DNA of 64,000 bases from Kluyveromyces lactis (lineage: Eukaryota; Ascomycota; Saccharomycetes; Saccharomycetales; Saccharomycetaceae). Both the position numbers and the translations under genes were made by a program. Location of the stretch: assembly GCF_000002515.2 (NCBI RefSeq), contig NC_006040.1, positions 1,302,001-1,366,000 of the forward strand, read 5' to 3'. Position 1 is the stretch's first letter. Every line of letters begins with the position of its first letter. Of this stretch, positions 48,451-58,166 are shown one piece after another. The notes beneath the pieces were generated by a model, which made no database searches, was not told the origin of the DNA, and saw only the letters and a list, made by a program, of their open reading frames with translations.

Positions 48451-49692
48451 CTAATCTTGAGTCTTTTGAGAACCACGTAACAAACCAGTTCTTCTGGCAG
48501 CGATCAAACCAGCCTTTTGACCAGAAACAGCACCTCTGGAGATGGTAGAAGCCTTACCAATATGTTGATGGTTACCACCACCGTGAGGGTGATCAACAGG
48601 GTTCATGGCAACACCACGAGTCTTTGGCCAAGAGTTTCTCTTGACTCTGTACTTGTGGAAAGCACGACCAGCCTTCAACAATGGCTTGTCGATTCTACCA
48701 CCACCGGCAACAACACCAATGACACCTCTGGCATCAGAAGAAATGATCTTCTTAGCACCAGATGGTAATCTAACTCTGGTCTTGTTGTCTTCTGGGTTGT
48801 GACCAATAACGATAACGTAGTTACCGGAAGCTCTGGCCAAAGCACCTCTGTCACCTGGTCTTTCTTCGACGTTAGAGATGATAGTACCTTCTGGGACGGA
48901 ACCCAATGGCAAAACGTTACCAACGTTCAAAGAAGCCTTCTTACCAGCGTAAATGAATTGACCGGTGTGGAGACCTTCGTTGGCAATGAAGGTTTCTTCA
49001 CGCAACTTGTACTTGTATGGGTCACGGAAGACAACCTTAGCCAAAGGAGCACCTCTACCAGCATCGTGGACGATTTGCTTAACAACACCACGAATGTAAC
49101 CGTGACGTTCAGCGTAATCCAAGTTTCTCAACTTGGCAGCACCTTGTCTCAATCTGGTGTGAGAGGTGAAGATAGAACCAGCACCCTTTCTTTGGTTTCT
49201 AATAACTCTACCTGTTTTGAAACTGACAATCGACAATGGATATGCAAAATGCTCATGCCATTGTTGAAAGATAATTCTTGTTAGTATAACTGAAAAATTC
49301 TTATTATAATTGTTGAAAAAACATCTGAACCACATCTGAATCGACACTCATTATAATTCCAGATCTATCATTGATCCCATGCCAGCTATTGTCGTTTCTT
49401 CCTCTGCTCTCTGTATCGTTTAAATCTCTTTTTCCCAATGATATTGACGTAATAATTCCCAATCATCTTCTTTGGTAGATTTAACACATATATTGCATAT
49501 CGCTAACAGTAATTCAATCATCAACTCTCAAAACATATCATATTCGCTCTTTGCATTGTTTAATTATGGCCGGTGTGTGCCTGGTTAACATTATTCTATA
49601 TTTCATTATTCGTTCTTAAAATGATGGCCATTTCTTTAATTCAGTGCTTTCAAATCCTCATAACTCTATGTCACCGTAATAGACATACCCAT
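48451..49692 (-). CDS. RPL2: 60S ribosomal protein L2 (uL2), two exons
   Basis: Exon 1 is ATGG at 49689-49692; exon 2 runs from 49211 to 48451. Together they give 254 residues, exactly the length of yeast Rpl2, starting M-G-R-V-I-R-N-Q. uL2 helps form the peptidyl-transferase centre; the key His-containing loop [10 protein letters not shown] is intact near the C-terminus. Codon bias is extreme, as in highly expressed genes. The intron position just after ATGG is the same as in S. cerevisiae RPL2A and RPL2B. Frames that read through the intron (up to 49347) are not part of the protein. A pre-duplication yeast has a single copy. Confidence 0.97.
49212..49688 (-). other. RPL2 intron
   Basis: 477 bases on the minus strand. 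Donor GTATGT (49688-49683), branch point TACTAAC (plus-strand GTTAGTA at 49280-49286) and acceptor AACAG ending at 49212. All three signals match the yeast consensus. Confidence 0.95.
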
Positions 49693-49850
49693 TGTTTACT
49701 TCGGTTTGGTTGGACAGTATCAGTGCAATAAGAATAAAGTGTAACACAAAATACTATTGCAAAGCAGTATTACCATATAGTTTCAATGAATGATCTTTAA
49801 TTCTTTCTTCAATAACTATACCTACAATATTGAAAATTCACCATTTGCCA

Positions 49851-50106
49851 GAATTGGTCCATGTACTGGAACCGAAGGGGCTGGGCAGAAACTCTGGTCC
49901 CAGCCTAGGCATTGGTTCTGTGAATCTGAATTCCAGCCTGGAGGGAGAGTTTCCTGGGCAGGACTAGGAAAGCCGGACAGAGAGACTCTGTGTCTCAGCT
50001 CCCCCTGGCAGAACGGCTCAGTCTTAGAGGAAAGGAATATCGGCAGGGGGACGTCTGCCCAGGACACCCAGCCTTACCACAATTGGACTGCCTTGTGTAA
50101 GTTTTT
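49851..50106 (+). ncRNA. Candidate structured non-coding RNA, GC-rich, unrecognised family
   Basis: About 255 bases that are clearly GC-rich (judged by eye at well over half G+C) inside AT-rich flanks, with no credible protein. Complementary segments are abundant: CCTGGGCAG (49953-49961) with CTGCCCAGG (50055-50063), enclosing AGCCG (49971-49975) with CGGCT and ACAGAG with CTCTGT (49977-49990); GGCTGGG (49879-49885) with CCCAGCC (49899-49905); and a closing pairing of GGTCCA (49856-49861) with TGGACT (50084-50089). A T5 run at 50102-50106 could be a Pol III terminator on the plus strand. I tested it by eye against yeast RNase P, RNase MRP, SRP, U1-U6, U3, snR30 and telomerase RNA and recognise none. 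The strand is an inference. Confidence 0.45.
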
Positions 50107-50183
50107 CTGAAAAAGTTTATGTGTATTACCTTAAACAGTAATAATGTATAACCAAATTCCAAAAATATATAAAATACATTGAG

Positions 50184-50193
50184 GTACGGATGT
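50184..50193 (-). promoter_or_regulatory. Rap1 site of the RPL2 promoter
   Basis: On the minus strand ACATCCGTAC matches the Rap1 consensus ACAYCCRTAC. Rap1 with Fhl1 and Ifh1 drives yeast ribosomal protein genes. It is about 490 bases from the RPL2 ATG, further than usual, because the GC-rich block lies in between. Confidence 0.7.
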
Positions 50194-50379
50194 AAGGTGG
50201 AACAGTCACATAATCTGTTATTGTGTACTTGCTGATGTTGAATGTGTCACTAATGAATTTATTGACTGATTGACTGATCGCCCGATGACTGTTTTGTTGC
50301 ATTTTACGTAGAAAAGCATGTTGTTTATGAAACCATAGTTATATAATTGATAGAAGTAGTAATGCTAGTAGTATGTGTA

Positions 50380-51657
50380 TTAGGCTGCGACCTGTTCTAC
50401 AGGTTGTTGAGATTCTAATTGAGACTCTGCATTTGAATTAAGTAATGGATTGTCCTGCGATGCTGTCACACCATCTTCCTGGTCGATAAGCGGTTCGGCA
50501 TTGGCCTCGGGCTCCACCACAGCACCGTCATTACCGTCAGCTTGTGGTTGAGGATTTCCCTCGATAGGAATTGCCGCAACAGCATTAGCTGTATCAGGTT
50601 CATCTCCTGTTACCCCAGCATCTGCTGGGATTTCGTTGTTGCCTTCCGCGGACTCTCCATTAGTGTTAGCACCCGCCTTCTTCTCTAAAGCCCTTTGCAC
50701 TTCTTCAATCTTTTCTATAAATGCGTTCTTCACGTTTATCTGTTTGCCCCTAAATTTCTCTTGTGTTGCAAACTGTTTCGCATCGTTTAGCCTGAAGGCA
50801 TCGGGGAACGTTACCAAGGCTGCTGTGAAATGGCGATGGAAAGTGAACCCACGTCTATAAGTTCTATTTTTAAATACAACAATTTCTTGTGGATCAAATC
50901 CTTTGAAATATTCACGTAGCTGATTATCAGTCGTATTACGAGGAATGAATCCAATGAATGCAATGGTCTCGGAAACAGGTTTTTCTGTTATCACAGTGGT
51001 AACGTTCCCAACGTCAGAACTTTCAGAATTAACTGGATCAACCGTCACTATCGGATTGGCATCGGCATTGGCACCGGCATTGGCATCAGCCGCACCAGCA
51101 ACAGCTTCTGAAACTTCCGTCTCATTGTTACCAGTTTCTTGAACATTTTCAGTAGAAGCTTCAGGAATATCTGCTTCAACAGCTGGCTCCTCTCTCTTTT
51201 TTCTTCTAAATGGAGTCAACCTGTGCTTCCTAGATTTCAATTGTTTAACAAGAGGTTGTTGTTCCAGCGCGGATGCCACTTCTGGTGCTTCCGCAGGAGT
51301 ATCTGAGGAGGCGGATGGATCAGCACCTGCAGTAGAGGAAGCAACCACAGCCACTGATGATTTTCTAACGATTTGAACCTTATTAGAATCAATTGGAATA
51401 TGCATTCTTAAATTCAAATGCCTTTCCATGAACAATTTCCCATTCAATTCTTGAATAACCTTATTTGCATCTTCTTCATTGGAAAATTCAGCATATGCAA
51501 TCCCAAATGGACGCACTGCTTTATTCTTCAAGCCTCTCACAGTTTGACTTGGGATCAATACAGAAATGACATTGTAGTCTTGCAAATATTCATATAATTG
51601 ATTCTCACTTGCTTCGAAACTCAAGTTCGAAATGTATACCCTTGCGTGCGACGACAT
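50380..51657 (-). CDS. RRT5: RRM-domain protein Rrt5
   Basis: 425 residues (yeast Rrt5 289). A first RRM at about 5-85 starts [10 protein letters not shown] and has [10 protein letters not shown] in the RNP1 position; a second at about 230-310 starts T-I-A-F-I-G-F-I-P and has Y-R-R-G-F-T-F. Between and after them are Ala/Glu/Asn-rich low-complexity linkers, which explain the extra length. The yeast protein is poorly characterised and linked to rDNA transcription and sporulation. It is next to RPL29, as YFR032C and YFR032C-A. Confidence 0.9.
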
Positions 51658-52248
51658 TGATGTGATGTTAATTTTTTACAACTTCGCTTGGCTGTTTCCT
51701 GTTGAAACTCTTCCAAATCTTCTATATGATGTGAACTTAAGCTCCACAAGTACGCCCTTTCGACTGTTGCCTATACTATCAAGCGATGTATTGGGAATTC
51801 AAGAAGGCCTTTGACTTTGTGTTCATATATATAATGTTTCGAGGAAGATTTCTGTATAGAAGTTGTGTCACAAAATCAGGGGCTACCTGACGTTTATCTA
51901 TATATAATAAAGGAATAAGGCGAGTGGCGTCAATTAGATGACTTTTGACACGAAAAATTCCACAATAGAGTCCTTCAAAAATAAAAAAGGGAAACTAGCC
52001 GCCGTTCTTGACGTATCCGGGTAACAACTATACCTTACACTTTTTGAAAGTTTCATGCACGTGACTGTGAGATGAGATTCTAAGGCTAAGGAAAGACGCC
52101 TGAAGAGCATTAACGTAATTACAAAAGTAACCGTCAGTTAATCTTAAATTAATGATATTATGAAAGAAACGTTATACAAGATAGTTGAGTTAGTCTAATT
52201 GGGAAAAAAGTTCATTTTTTTCAATCGACAGAACAAATACTAAGCTGC
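51658..52248. other. RRT5 promoter and RPL29 3' flank
   Basis: 591 bases. It has repeated TATATA elements near 51825 and 51899, and a GCACGTGAC E-box at about 52058-52066. A 60-codon frame at 51632-51814 is in the RRT5 promoter and is not supported. Confidence 0.45.
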
Positions 52249-52437
52249 TTATTTCTTTTCAGCACGCTTAGCAGCCAAAGCCTTGGCAGTACCGTGCAAA
52301 GCGAATCTATGGTTTCTTCTGAACTTGGCATCGACACCCTTCAAGGATGGGTACTTGTAGGTCTTTGGCTTCTTGATACCGTTTCTGTGAGCCTTTTTGG
52401 TTTGGTTGTGAGCGGTATGGTTCTTAGACTTAGCCAT
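52249..52437 (-). CDS. RPL29: 60S ribosomal protein L29 (eL29)
   Basis: 62 residues, nearly identical to yeast Rpl29 (59): starts [13 protein letters not shown] and contains H-R-N-G-I-K-K-P and D-A-K-F-R-R-N. A very basic surface protein of the large subunit near the joining face. Codon bias is extreme. The coding region is uninterrupted, but the leader seems to hold an intron (listed separately). Confidence 0.97.
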   Translation of the reverse strand: MAKSKNHTAHNQTKKAHRNGIKKPKTYKYPSLKGVDAKFRRNHRFALHGTAKALAAKRAEKK

Positions 52438-52443
52438 TTCGAA

Positions 52444-52892
52444 CTATAGGAAAATATATTCATCATTAATATTGTTAGTAAAATTGAATTTGGAATTGAT
52501 AAGTGTTTTCTGTGATATAATGGATGTACAGAGGAAAATTAAATCGTCCATATGTTAAAAGTCTGCCAGGAGTATTGCTTGTAAAGTATAAGACCTGATT
52601 TGTCCATTGATTGACTCCGTCGTGTAGTAAGTTCTCAGTATTGTATTCGTTCTGCCCTCCATTTCAGCAGTTAGTTCCGATCATCAGTTAACAAATCTCA
52701 GTCAATAGTGCTCTAAGTTTCATTCGTTACGGCATGATTCTTCTCTAGTCAATGTCAATGATGGTTACCTCTCGTTTTAATTCGATATCAAACTTGGTGA
52801 ATAAAGATCATACTGATCCTCAATTTAACGGTAATTTGTTCGGTCTTTCTCCAGTACTCCATATATCACTTAGGTGCCATGTTTAAACGTAC
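52444..52892 (-). other. Probable 5' UTR intron of RPL29
   Basis: On the minus strand a perfect TACTAAC (plus-strand 52474-52480) lies 30 bases before acceptor CTATAG ending at 52444, only six bases before the ATG. The best donor is GTACGT, starting at 52892; a second candidate GTATGA lies near 52810. An intron of about 450 bases would be similar to that of RPL2 (477) and would bring the Rap1 site at 53134 to a normal distance of about 240 bases from exon 1. The donor is the uncertain part. Confidence 0.65.
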
Positions 52893-53133
52893 GTTTTCAG
52901 TTGGTTTCCGGTTCTCTTACGACTGCTAATGTAACAACACGAACTACCTTTAATTTAGCATTCACTCCTTTCAATTGATGTTTGAAGTGAAGGTTCATTG
53001 TCTGAACTATGAAGTGGCAGGCGAAAACCTGCAATCTGACGAAAATGGAGCAGCAGAAATACTAAATACGGTAATTTCTTTCAGTTTTTGAATTTCCCGA
53101 GATACACCAAATTTTGAAAGAAATAAAACCAAT

Positions 53134-53147
53134 GGGTGTACGGGTGT
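53134..53147 (-). promoter_or_regulatory. Rap1 site of the RPL29 promoter
   Basis: On the minus strand ACACCCGTACACCC, an excellent Rap1 site of the telomere-like/RP-gene type. It is about 700 bases from the ATG, which makes sense only with a long leader or a leader intron. Confidence 0.8.
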
Positions 53148-53614
53148 TAACTAAAGTTTAAACAGTCCTCGTTTATCAGAATTTCATGGACCAAAACTGT
53201 TTATCTCAAACCCATACTAGCCTCAAATAAAGATTGCACGACATAATATATCGTCAAATATTTAAGCATGAAGATCAACATAATGAGACAATAATGTGAG
53301 CATAAACATCAAAGAAAAAGTATGACGGACTGCTGTACGGATTGTTTTTTTCTTTTCATTTACAAATTAAATAAGTGCCAAAGAAAATGTTAGATGAACA
53401 AAAGGTTTTAGGTACAGATGAAATAAATAAACATGACTAAGACTTGGAAACAATTAACATATCTTGATCCCAATTTTTTATTGAAAGGAAAGGGTCAGTA
53501 AAATGATACCATATTACTCCTCTCTTTCCTTCTATTTGCAATGCCATGGGTGTTGAGAAAGGTTATTTTCTTAATTCTTTTGAGAAAAAAGAGGAAGAAA
53601 ACCGAATCTAGTAG

Positions 53615-53638
53615 TAATAATAATAATAATAATAATAA
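53615..53638 (+). repeat. TAA trinucleotide microsatellite
   Basis: Eight perfect TAA units in non-coding DNA downstream of QCR6. An AAAAT pentanucleotide run of about four units lies separately near 54608-54627. Confidence 0.9.
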
Positions 53639-54055
53639 AATAATGGTAGTGGAGTAGTCTCTTCTTCTGAATTTTTTTGGTACAGTTCTTCAAATTGATT
53701 CCAGATACCCTTCGATCTGTGATTCCTTCACTTTTTTGTTTCTTATTTTTAAATTTTAAGTTTATTGTGTTTCTAAGTCAATAATTCATAATAGTATGGG
53801 ATGGATTGTGTGGTTGTTTGGAATTGAAAAGAAAACTCTACTTATTTCCTCAAATTGCAAGGGGGAACCTTAGGTGATTACGATAAGCTGAAACATCTTT
53901 TTCGCTTTTAAATTCTTTTAGAGATTGAATGTTGAAATATGTGTTAAGTATAACGGTTGATTTTTTGAACAGGACTGAAATAAAGGTTAGAAAAAAGTAG
54001 AATATGAACTCTCCTTTTCCATTTGCATTTATATTGATGAAATGGGATATCTCTT

Positions 54056-54424
54056 TTATTTCAAGTAATCGAACAGTTTTGGAGCAGCGCATTCATCCAC
54101 GAAATGTGCCAAGTGGAAGAATTCTTCCACACAGTCCTCCTTGTATGCCAAATCTTCATAGCCTGGTTCTTCTTGTGCCTTTTGAACTCTTTCGACACAT
54201 TCCAGATAATGATGAACCAAGTGCTTACCTTCTTCGGTAGATTTACATTCTTCTCTCAAAGCATCTAATTGATCACCTTGTTCTTCTTCTTCATCTTCAT
54301 CGTCTTCATCTTCGTCATCTTCTTCCTCTTCTTCATCTTCTTCAACGTCGTCTTCAGCCTTGGCCACAGTTGGCACGAAAGCATCCTTTAATTCTTCCAA
54401 GTAAGCAGTAATAGAGGAAATCAT
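54056..54424 (-). CDS. QCR6: Cytochrome bc1 complex hinge protein Qcr6
   Basis: 122 residues (yeast 147). The N-terminal third has a run of about 25 Glu/Asp residues (25-49), the hallmark of the acidic hinge protein, followed by the helical hairpin with four conserved Cys (E-E-C-K, H-Y-L-E-C-V-E-R-V, E-D-C-V-E-E-F-F-H-L and F-V-D-E-C-A-A-P-K-L-F). It sits on the intermembrane-space side of complex III near cytochrome c1. The order RPL29-QCR6-PHO4 matches YFR032C-A to YFR034C. Confidence 0.95.
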   Translation of the reverse strand: MISSITAYLEELKDAFVPTVAKAEDDVEEDEEEEEDDEDEDDEDEEEEQGDQLDALREECKSTEEGKHLVHHYLECVERVQKAQEEPGYEDLAYKEDCVEEFFHLAHFVDECAAPKLFDYLK

Positions 54425-55503
54425 TCTGTTCTCTTATAATATGTGTGTGTATGTTAATTTAAAATTGATAGTTTCAAAAAGGACAGGGAAATTCTAGTAT
54501 CGAGTAAAATCAAAATACAACGAATAAATATGAATAAAGCCCAAAGTTTGTGAATGTATTGGTTGTATTATTGTTCTTATGAATATTTTATTCTGTGTAT
54601 ATCAAACAAAATAAAATAAAATAAAATCAAAACTGGATGTAATAGAATAAAACCAAATACCCGACGTATTAGTTACTTGATACCGTATTGAACCGAAAAG
54701 AAAACTTATAAAACCTAGTTAAACAACTTATGAATTGGAGCTAACCTAACAAAAATATGATATAACCGAAGTAATGTGAACTGAATATTATATCGATTGA
54801 TTGATAGATATATTATAATTAAAATCGAAATATGAAATTTTTCATACTTTAAACTAAAAAAAAAAATATCGAAGGTCAAAAAAAAAAATTACGCAGAAAT
54901 CAACGTATCAATGTGGAAGCATATAACGGAAACTCTACATATAGATAACCGATAAAATTCAAGGTTTAAACTGCACACGAATTAAGAGAGCTTGGATAGG
55001 GTTTGATTCTGAGCGGTTTTGGTGCTTGTTTGGCACCTTAGTCAATTGCTGGAGTCGCAGGAACGGACTATTTCCCTGCCCAAATTGGCCGGCCAATGAA
55101 ATAATCGATGCTGGAAATGTTTATGTTATCCAGCCTTTGTACTGCCGTTTCAGTTGCGACATTGTATCGGTCATCACATTGTACGACGAATAAACAGGCT
55201 CTTTCCTCTTGAAATCTTACTTGTTGAGAGAACCAACAGCCGCTGTGGGCATAGGGGAGCCGCTAGAGGCTCCCGCACTGAGTCTGGCTTTTTTCGGAAG
55301 GAATAGCTATTAAAGGCGATCTGTGTCACACACGACGGTAGATTGTGATTGGTTCGTCGATAGTGATGGATGACATTTTATTTGCACGTGATACATAATT
55401 ATCTATGATGTAAAGCAACTGAAAATATCATATCACGTGGTTTAAGGGTAAGAAACACTATAGATACATTTATACAGGCACAGAGAGAGAAAGATGTCTG
55501 TAC
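54425..55503. other. QCR6 promoter and PHO4 3' flank
   Basis: 1.08 kb. ATTGGCCGGCCAAT at 55084-55097 is a perfect palindrome made of two CCAAT boxes, the HAP complex site expected for a respiratory gene but about 660 bases from QCR6. CACGTG E-boxes lie at about 55386 and 55435. A GC-rich hairpin (55255-55274) is listed separately. Poly-A tracts lie near 54857-54887. No gene is seen. Confidence 0.55.
55255..55274. repeat. Perfect GC-rich hairpin near PHO4 3' end
   Basis: GGGAGCC (55255-55261) and GGCTCCC (55268-55274) are perfect seven-base arms around the six-base loop GCTAGA, about 230 bases downstream of the PHO4 stop. Confidence 0.6.
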
Positions 55504-57573
55504 TCACTGGTTGGAGTTTGCCTTCAACAATTGACGGATATACTGGGCAGCCAGCTCGACTGTGGTAGCTTTGGATGGGATTGCCGCCACGTCTTTGAGT
55601 TCCTTTGGAATCAAGGACTCAAGATCCTTCAATGCATTGTTCAATCTGTTTCTTCTTCCTTGTTCTGCTACTTTATGCACTTGCTTTTGCTTCTTTACCA
55701 CGTCGTCATCATCATCGTCTTCTTCGTCACGTTCGTTTTCACGGTCAGCGTCAGCGTCATTTTCGTCATCCTCACTAGAGGATTTAGGTTTCTGAGAAGA
55801 TCGATTTGATCCTCTTAATGAGGTTCGTCTTCCAGGCACGGATCTTGTTCTGCCGTTACTCTTCACAGAGGAATTTGAACTTGAAGCTGATGGTGCAGTA
55901 AGAGCTGGTGCAGTTGTTGCAGTGGTACCTGATGTAGATGTTGTAGAATTAGAATTAGCATTAATCGTGGGTGAAGTTGTTGTAGAACCATTATTTTTCT
56001 TTAGTTTCGTATTAGAACCGTTACTCGATGAGTTTGTATTGTTGAAACCTTGTTTCTGTACCGTAGGCGATTGCTTTTGATTGTTTTCACCTCCTGCGCC
56101 AGTGCCGCCCGCTTCTTCTACAGAAGATTGACGATGAGTAGCGGCAGTGCTGTAATAACCCTCAGAGTATTTTTTCGGTTTGATGACGGGAGATTCAGTG
56201 GCTCGTAGCACGGATTCATCGTTAGAAGGAGTCATTGTATTTGAATTAGACGGAAGAATAATCTTTGGATAATTCATCAACGATGACGGAGTCATTCTAT
56301 CCGAGTTTGATCCATTAGATGATGAATGTGCAGAGTTTGGAGTATGGTTGTTACTGTTATGTGAACCTGCGTTTTCATTCTTTAGGGAGGAGTCCGGTAA
56401 TTTGAACACCATATCGTCTCGACTTCCACTCTTGAATTTCGTTAAAGATCTTCGTGATGAGATATGTGGAGAATGCTTTATGATCTTATTTGTATTTGTC
56501 GTTTGGTTGGACTGTGTCGGTCCCATCAGTGGCGTTGTATGAGGGGTCCGTTTCGAGCGCGTATTCGTTGTAGAACTTTTCCTTGATGATGATATACTGG
56601 CATCTGGTAGAGAGAAACCCTGTTGTTGTTGCTGCTGGTGACGTTGTTGTAGATGCTGTTGTTCGATTGCATTCAATGCAGGCGAAGTCAAGGGTGAGAA
56701 CTTCGAAGTATGTGGGCCATGTTCTTGTGTGGTCGACGAGGGCATCGAAGAAGAAGAATTTTCGGGCATAAACGGCGTGTTTTGCACGTTACCGTAAGGC
56801 ACCCCTGAAGGTCCCATGAAAGGCGTGTTGTGCAAACTGTTGGTAGGCATCACCATGGGTGAAACCATAGGCGAGAAAACCATATCTGGTCTTACGTGTT
56901 CACTACCATTGGAATCCTCGGGCCCTACTGAAGAATGCGCATGGTGGCTGCTCTGATGGCCATGGTGTTGTTGTTGTTGGCTGTGATGGTGACTGTTTTG
57001 TTGATGCTCGTGGTGTTCATCCTCAATCAAAGAGAAATCCAGCTGAAAATGCGATGGAGAAGGTCCCGAAAGCCCAATCGGGCTCAGCGAATCCTGATCC
57101 AAAAAAGATGCAGAATCGTGGTGATGAGGAGCTTCATCCCCTGCGCCCAGGTTTGTACCAGTCGGAACCTGGTTACCACTATTACTAGCACCACCAGTAC
57201 GATCTCCGTTCAAGAGCGCATGTGATAAATGGTCCAAATCCATATCGATATCTTCAGTCACATAATGATGCGAATCCATAACCCAGGGCGTACTCCTCCT
57301 AGAATTCACAAACCCTTCGTCAGCTTGATCTTCGTGTTTAACGTCGTCCCTCTCATGGCGATGCGAGTGCAAATACTCATCGACTTGATCCAAAATAGCT
57401 GAACTGGGACCAACTGTCCCGGGACCATTATTACCGGTATCACCGTTTTGACTTTCATTTCTGGAGTCATTACCATCGTCCATATTCAAATCATGGTTTC
57501 CGTTATAGTTCGAATGATGATGGGACCGTGAATGCTCAGCAGGACTGACTCCATGCAAATAGTCATCAGACAT
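55504..57573 (-). CDS. PHO4: bHLH transcription factor Pho4
   Basis: 689 residues, more than twice yeast Pho4 (312). The last 65 residues are the bHLH domain: H-K-V-A-E-Q-G-R-R-N-R-L has the His, Glu and Arg residues that read CACGTG, and I-P-S-K-A-T-T-V-E-L-A matches yeast Pho4 closely. The rest is low complexity: His/Gln-rich near 190-220, Ser/Asn/Thr-rich through most of the middle, and an acidic stretch just before the bHLH (about 605-625). Pho4 activates phosphate-starvation genes and is kept inactive by Pho80-Pho85; several S-P sites are visible (e.g. in F-S-P-M-V-S-P). Synteny with YFR034C supports the call. Confidence 0.93.
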   Translation of the reverse strand: MSDDYLHGVSPAEHSRSHHHSNYNGNHDLNMDDGNDSRNESQNGDTGNNGPGTVGPSSAILDQVDEYLHSHRHERDDVKHEDQADEGFVNSRRSTPWVMDSHHYVTEDIDMDLDHLSHALLNGDRTGGASNSGNQVPTGTNLGAGDEAPHHHDSASFLDQDSLSPIGLSGPSPSHFQLDFSLIEDEHHEHQQNSHHHSQQQQHHGHQSSHHAHSSVGPEDSNGSEHVRPDMVFSPMVSPMVMPTNSLHNTPFMGPSGVPYGNVQNTPFMPENSSSSMPSSTTQEHGPHTSKFSPLTSPALNAIEQQHLQQRHQQQQQQGFSLPDASISSSRKSSTTNTRSKRTPHTTPLMGPTQSNQTTNTNKIIKHSPHISSRRSLTKFKSGSRDDMVFKLPDSSLKNENAGSHNSNNHTPNSAHSSSNGSNSDRMTPSSLMNYPKIILPSNSNTMTPSNDESVLRATESPVIKPKKYSEGYYSTAATHRQSSVEEAGGTGAGGENNQKQSPTVQKQGFNNTNSSSNGSNTKLKKNNGSTTTSPTINANSNSTTSTSGTTATTAPALTAPSASSSNSSVKSNGRTRSVPGRRTSLRGSNRSSQKPKSSSEDDENDADADRENERDEEDDDDDDVVKKQKQVHKVAEQGRRNRLNNALKDLESLIPKELKDVAAIPSKATTVELAAQYIRQLLKANSNQ

Positions 57574-58143
57574 AATCCTTGAGCGAGCAAAGAGGAAACT
57601 TTGAACCAGCGTACACCAGACTCTAAACTTGCTGTTTGGGGTGCCTTAACACGGTAGAAGTACAAATAAACGGCGTACAGAATACATAGAGACATACACA
57701 CACAACATACACACACTTTATACGTATATATATATATATATAAAGAGGTCATCTCTTGACTAATCTGTCAATACTAAAAAAAAGGAATACAAGTAATATT
57801 GACTTGCATCGAAATCCAAAACAATATCAAATAATAAGAAAAACCAAATCCATATGGAAATCGACATTATAACTGTGCAATCATCTAAAGGAAAAATTAC
57901 ACACTTTCCATGAAATATTTATATAACGATAGATCAGGATACGGGTCTGTGATAGCCAGGTGTAGTGGAAATAGAAAGAGATCCGTTGGTATTGCTAGTG
58001 GAATAGGAAATTCCATTATCGATTTCTACGTGGATTCGTTTAACAAGTAAATACCGTATGTACTTCGTAGGAACCAGGCGAAAGATGCGTTCATTGATTC
58101 ATCGATGGATCTTGGATTGGATAGCACTCTAGCAGCCCTCTCT

Positions 58144-58166
58144 GGGAATTGGGCTGGCCAATTCCC
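58144..58166. repeat. Perfect inverted repeat in PHO4 upstream region
   Basis: GGGAATTGG (58144-58152) and CCAATTCCC (58158-58166) are perfect nine-base arms around GCTGG. The arms contain CCAAT boxes in opposite orientation. Confidence 0.65.

Larger units (their letters stand above)
49693..50379. other. RPL2 upstream region with GC-rich island
   Basis: 687 bases between the RPL2 start and the RRT5 stop. It contains an AT-rich core promoter (49693-49850), the GC-rich structured block (49851-50106), an AT-rich link with a TATATAAAATA run near 50165-50176, and a Rap1 site at 50184-50193. Confidence 0.6.
52438..54055. other. RPL29 upstream region and QCR6 3' flank
   Basis: 1.6 kb without a further coding gene. 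The part next to RPL29 holds a probable 5' UTR intron and a Rap1 site (listed separately). From about 53300 to 53960 it is AT-rich with a TAA microsatellite at 53615-53638. Short frames such as 53850-54092 have no support. Confidence 0.55.

Noticed and set aside
48799-49284. 161-codon frame antisense to RPL2
   Set aside because: A shadow of a strongly codon-biased ribosomal protein gene; it also crosses the RPL2 intron boundary.
49851-50106. GC-rich block as RNase P, RNase MRP or SRP RNA
   Set aside because: A GGAAAGCCGGACAG segment recalls the P/MRP CR-I region, but the distance to any CR-V-like segment is too short and other conserved regions are not seen; SRP Alu and S-domain motifs are absent.
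49790-50110. 106-codon frame through the GC-rich block, and an 81-codon frame on the other strand
   Set aside because: GC-rich DNA has few stop codons; the peptides have no domain character, while the DNA shows stem-forming symmetry.
56583-57225. Val/Met-rich frames antisense to PHO4
   Set aside because: They are the complement of His/Gln repeats in PHO4, not genes.
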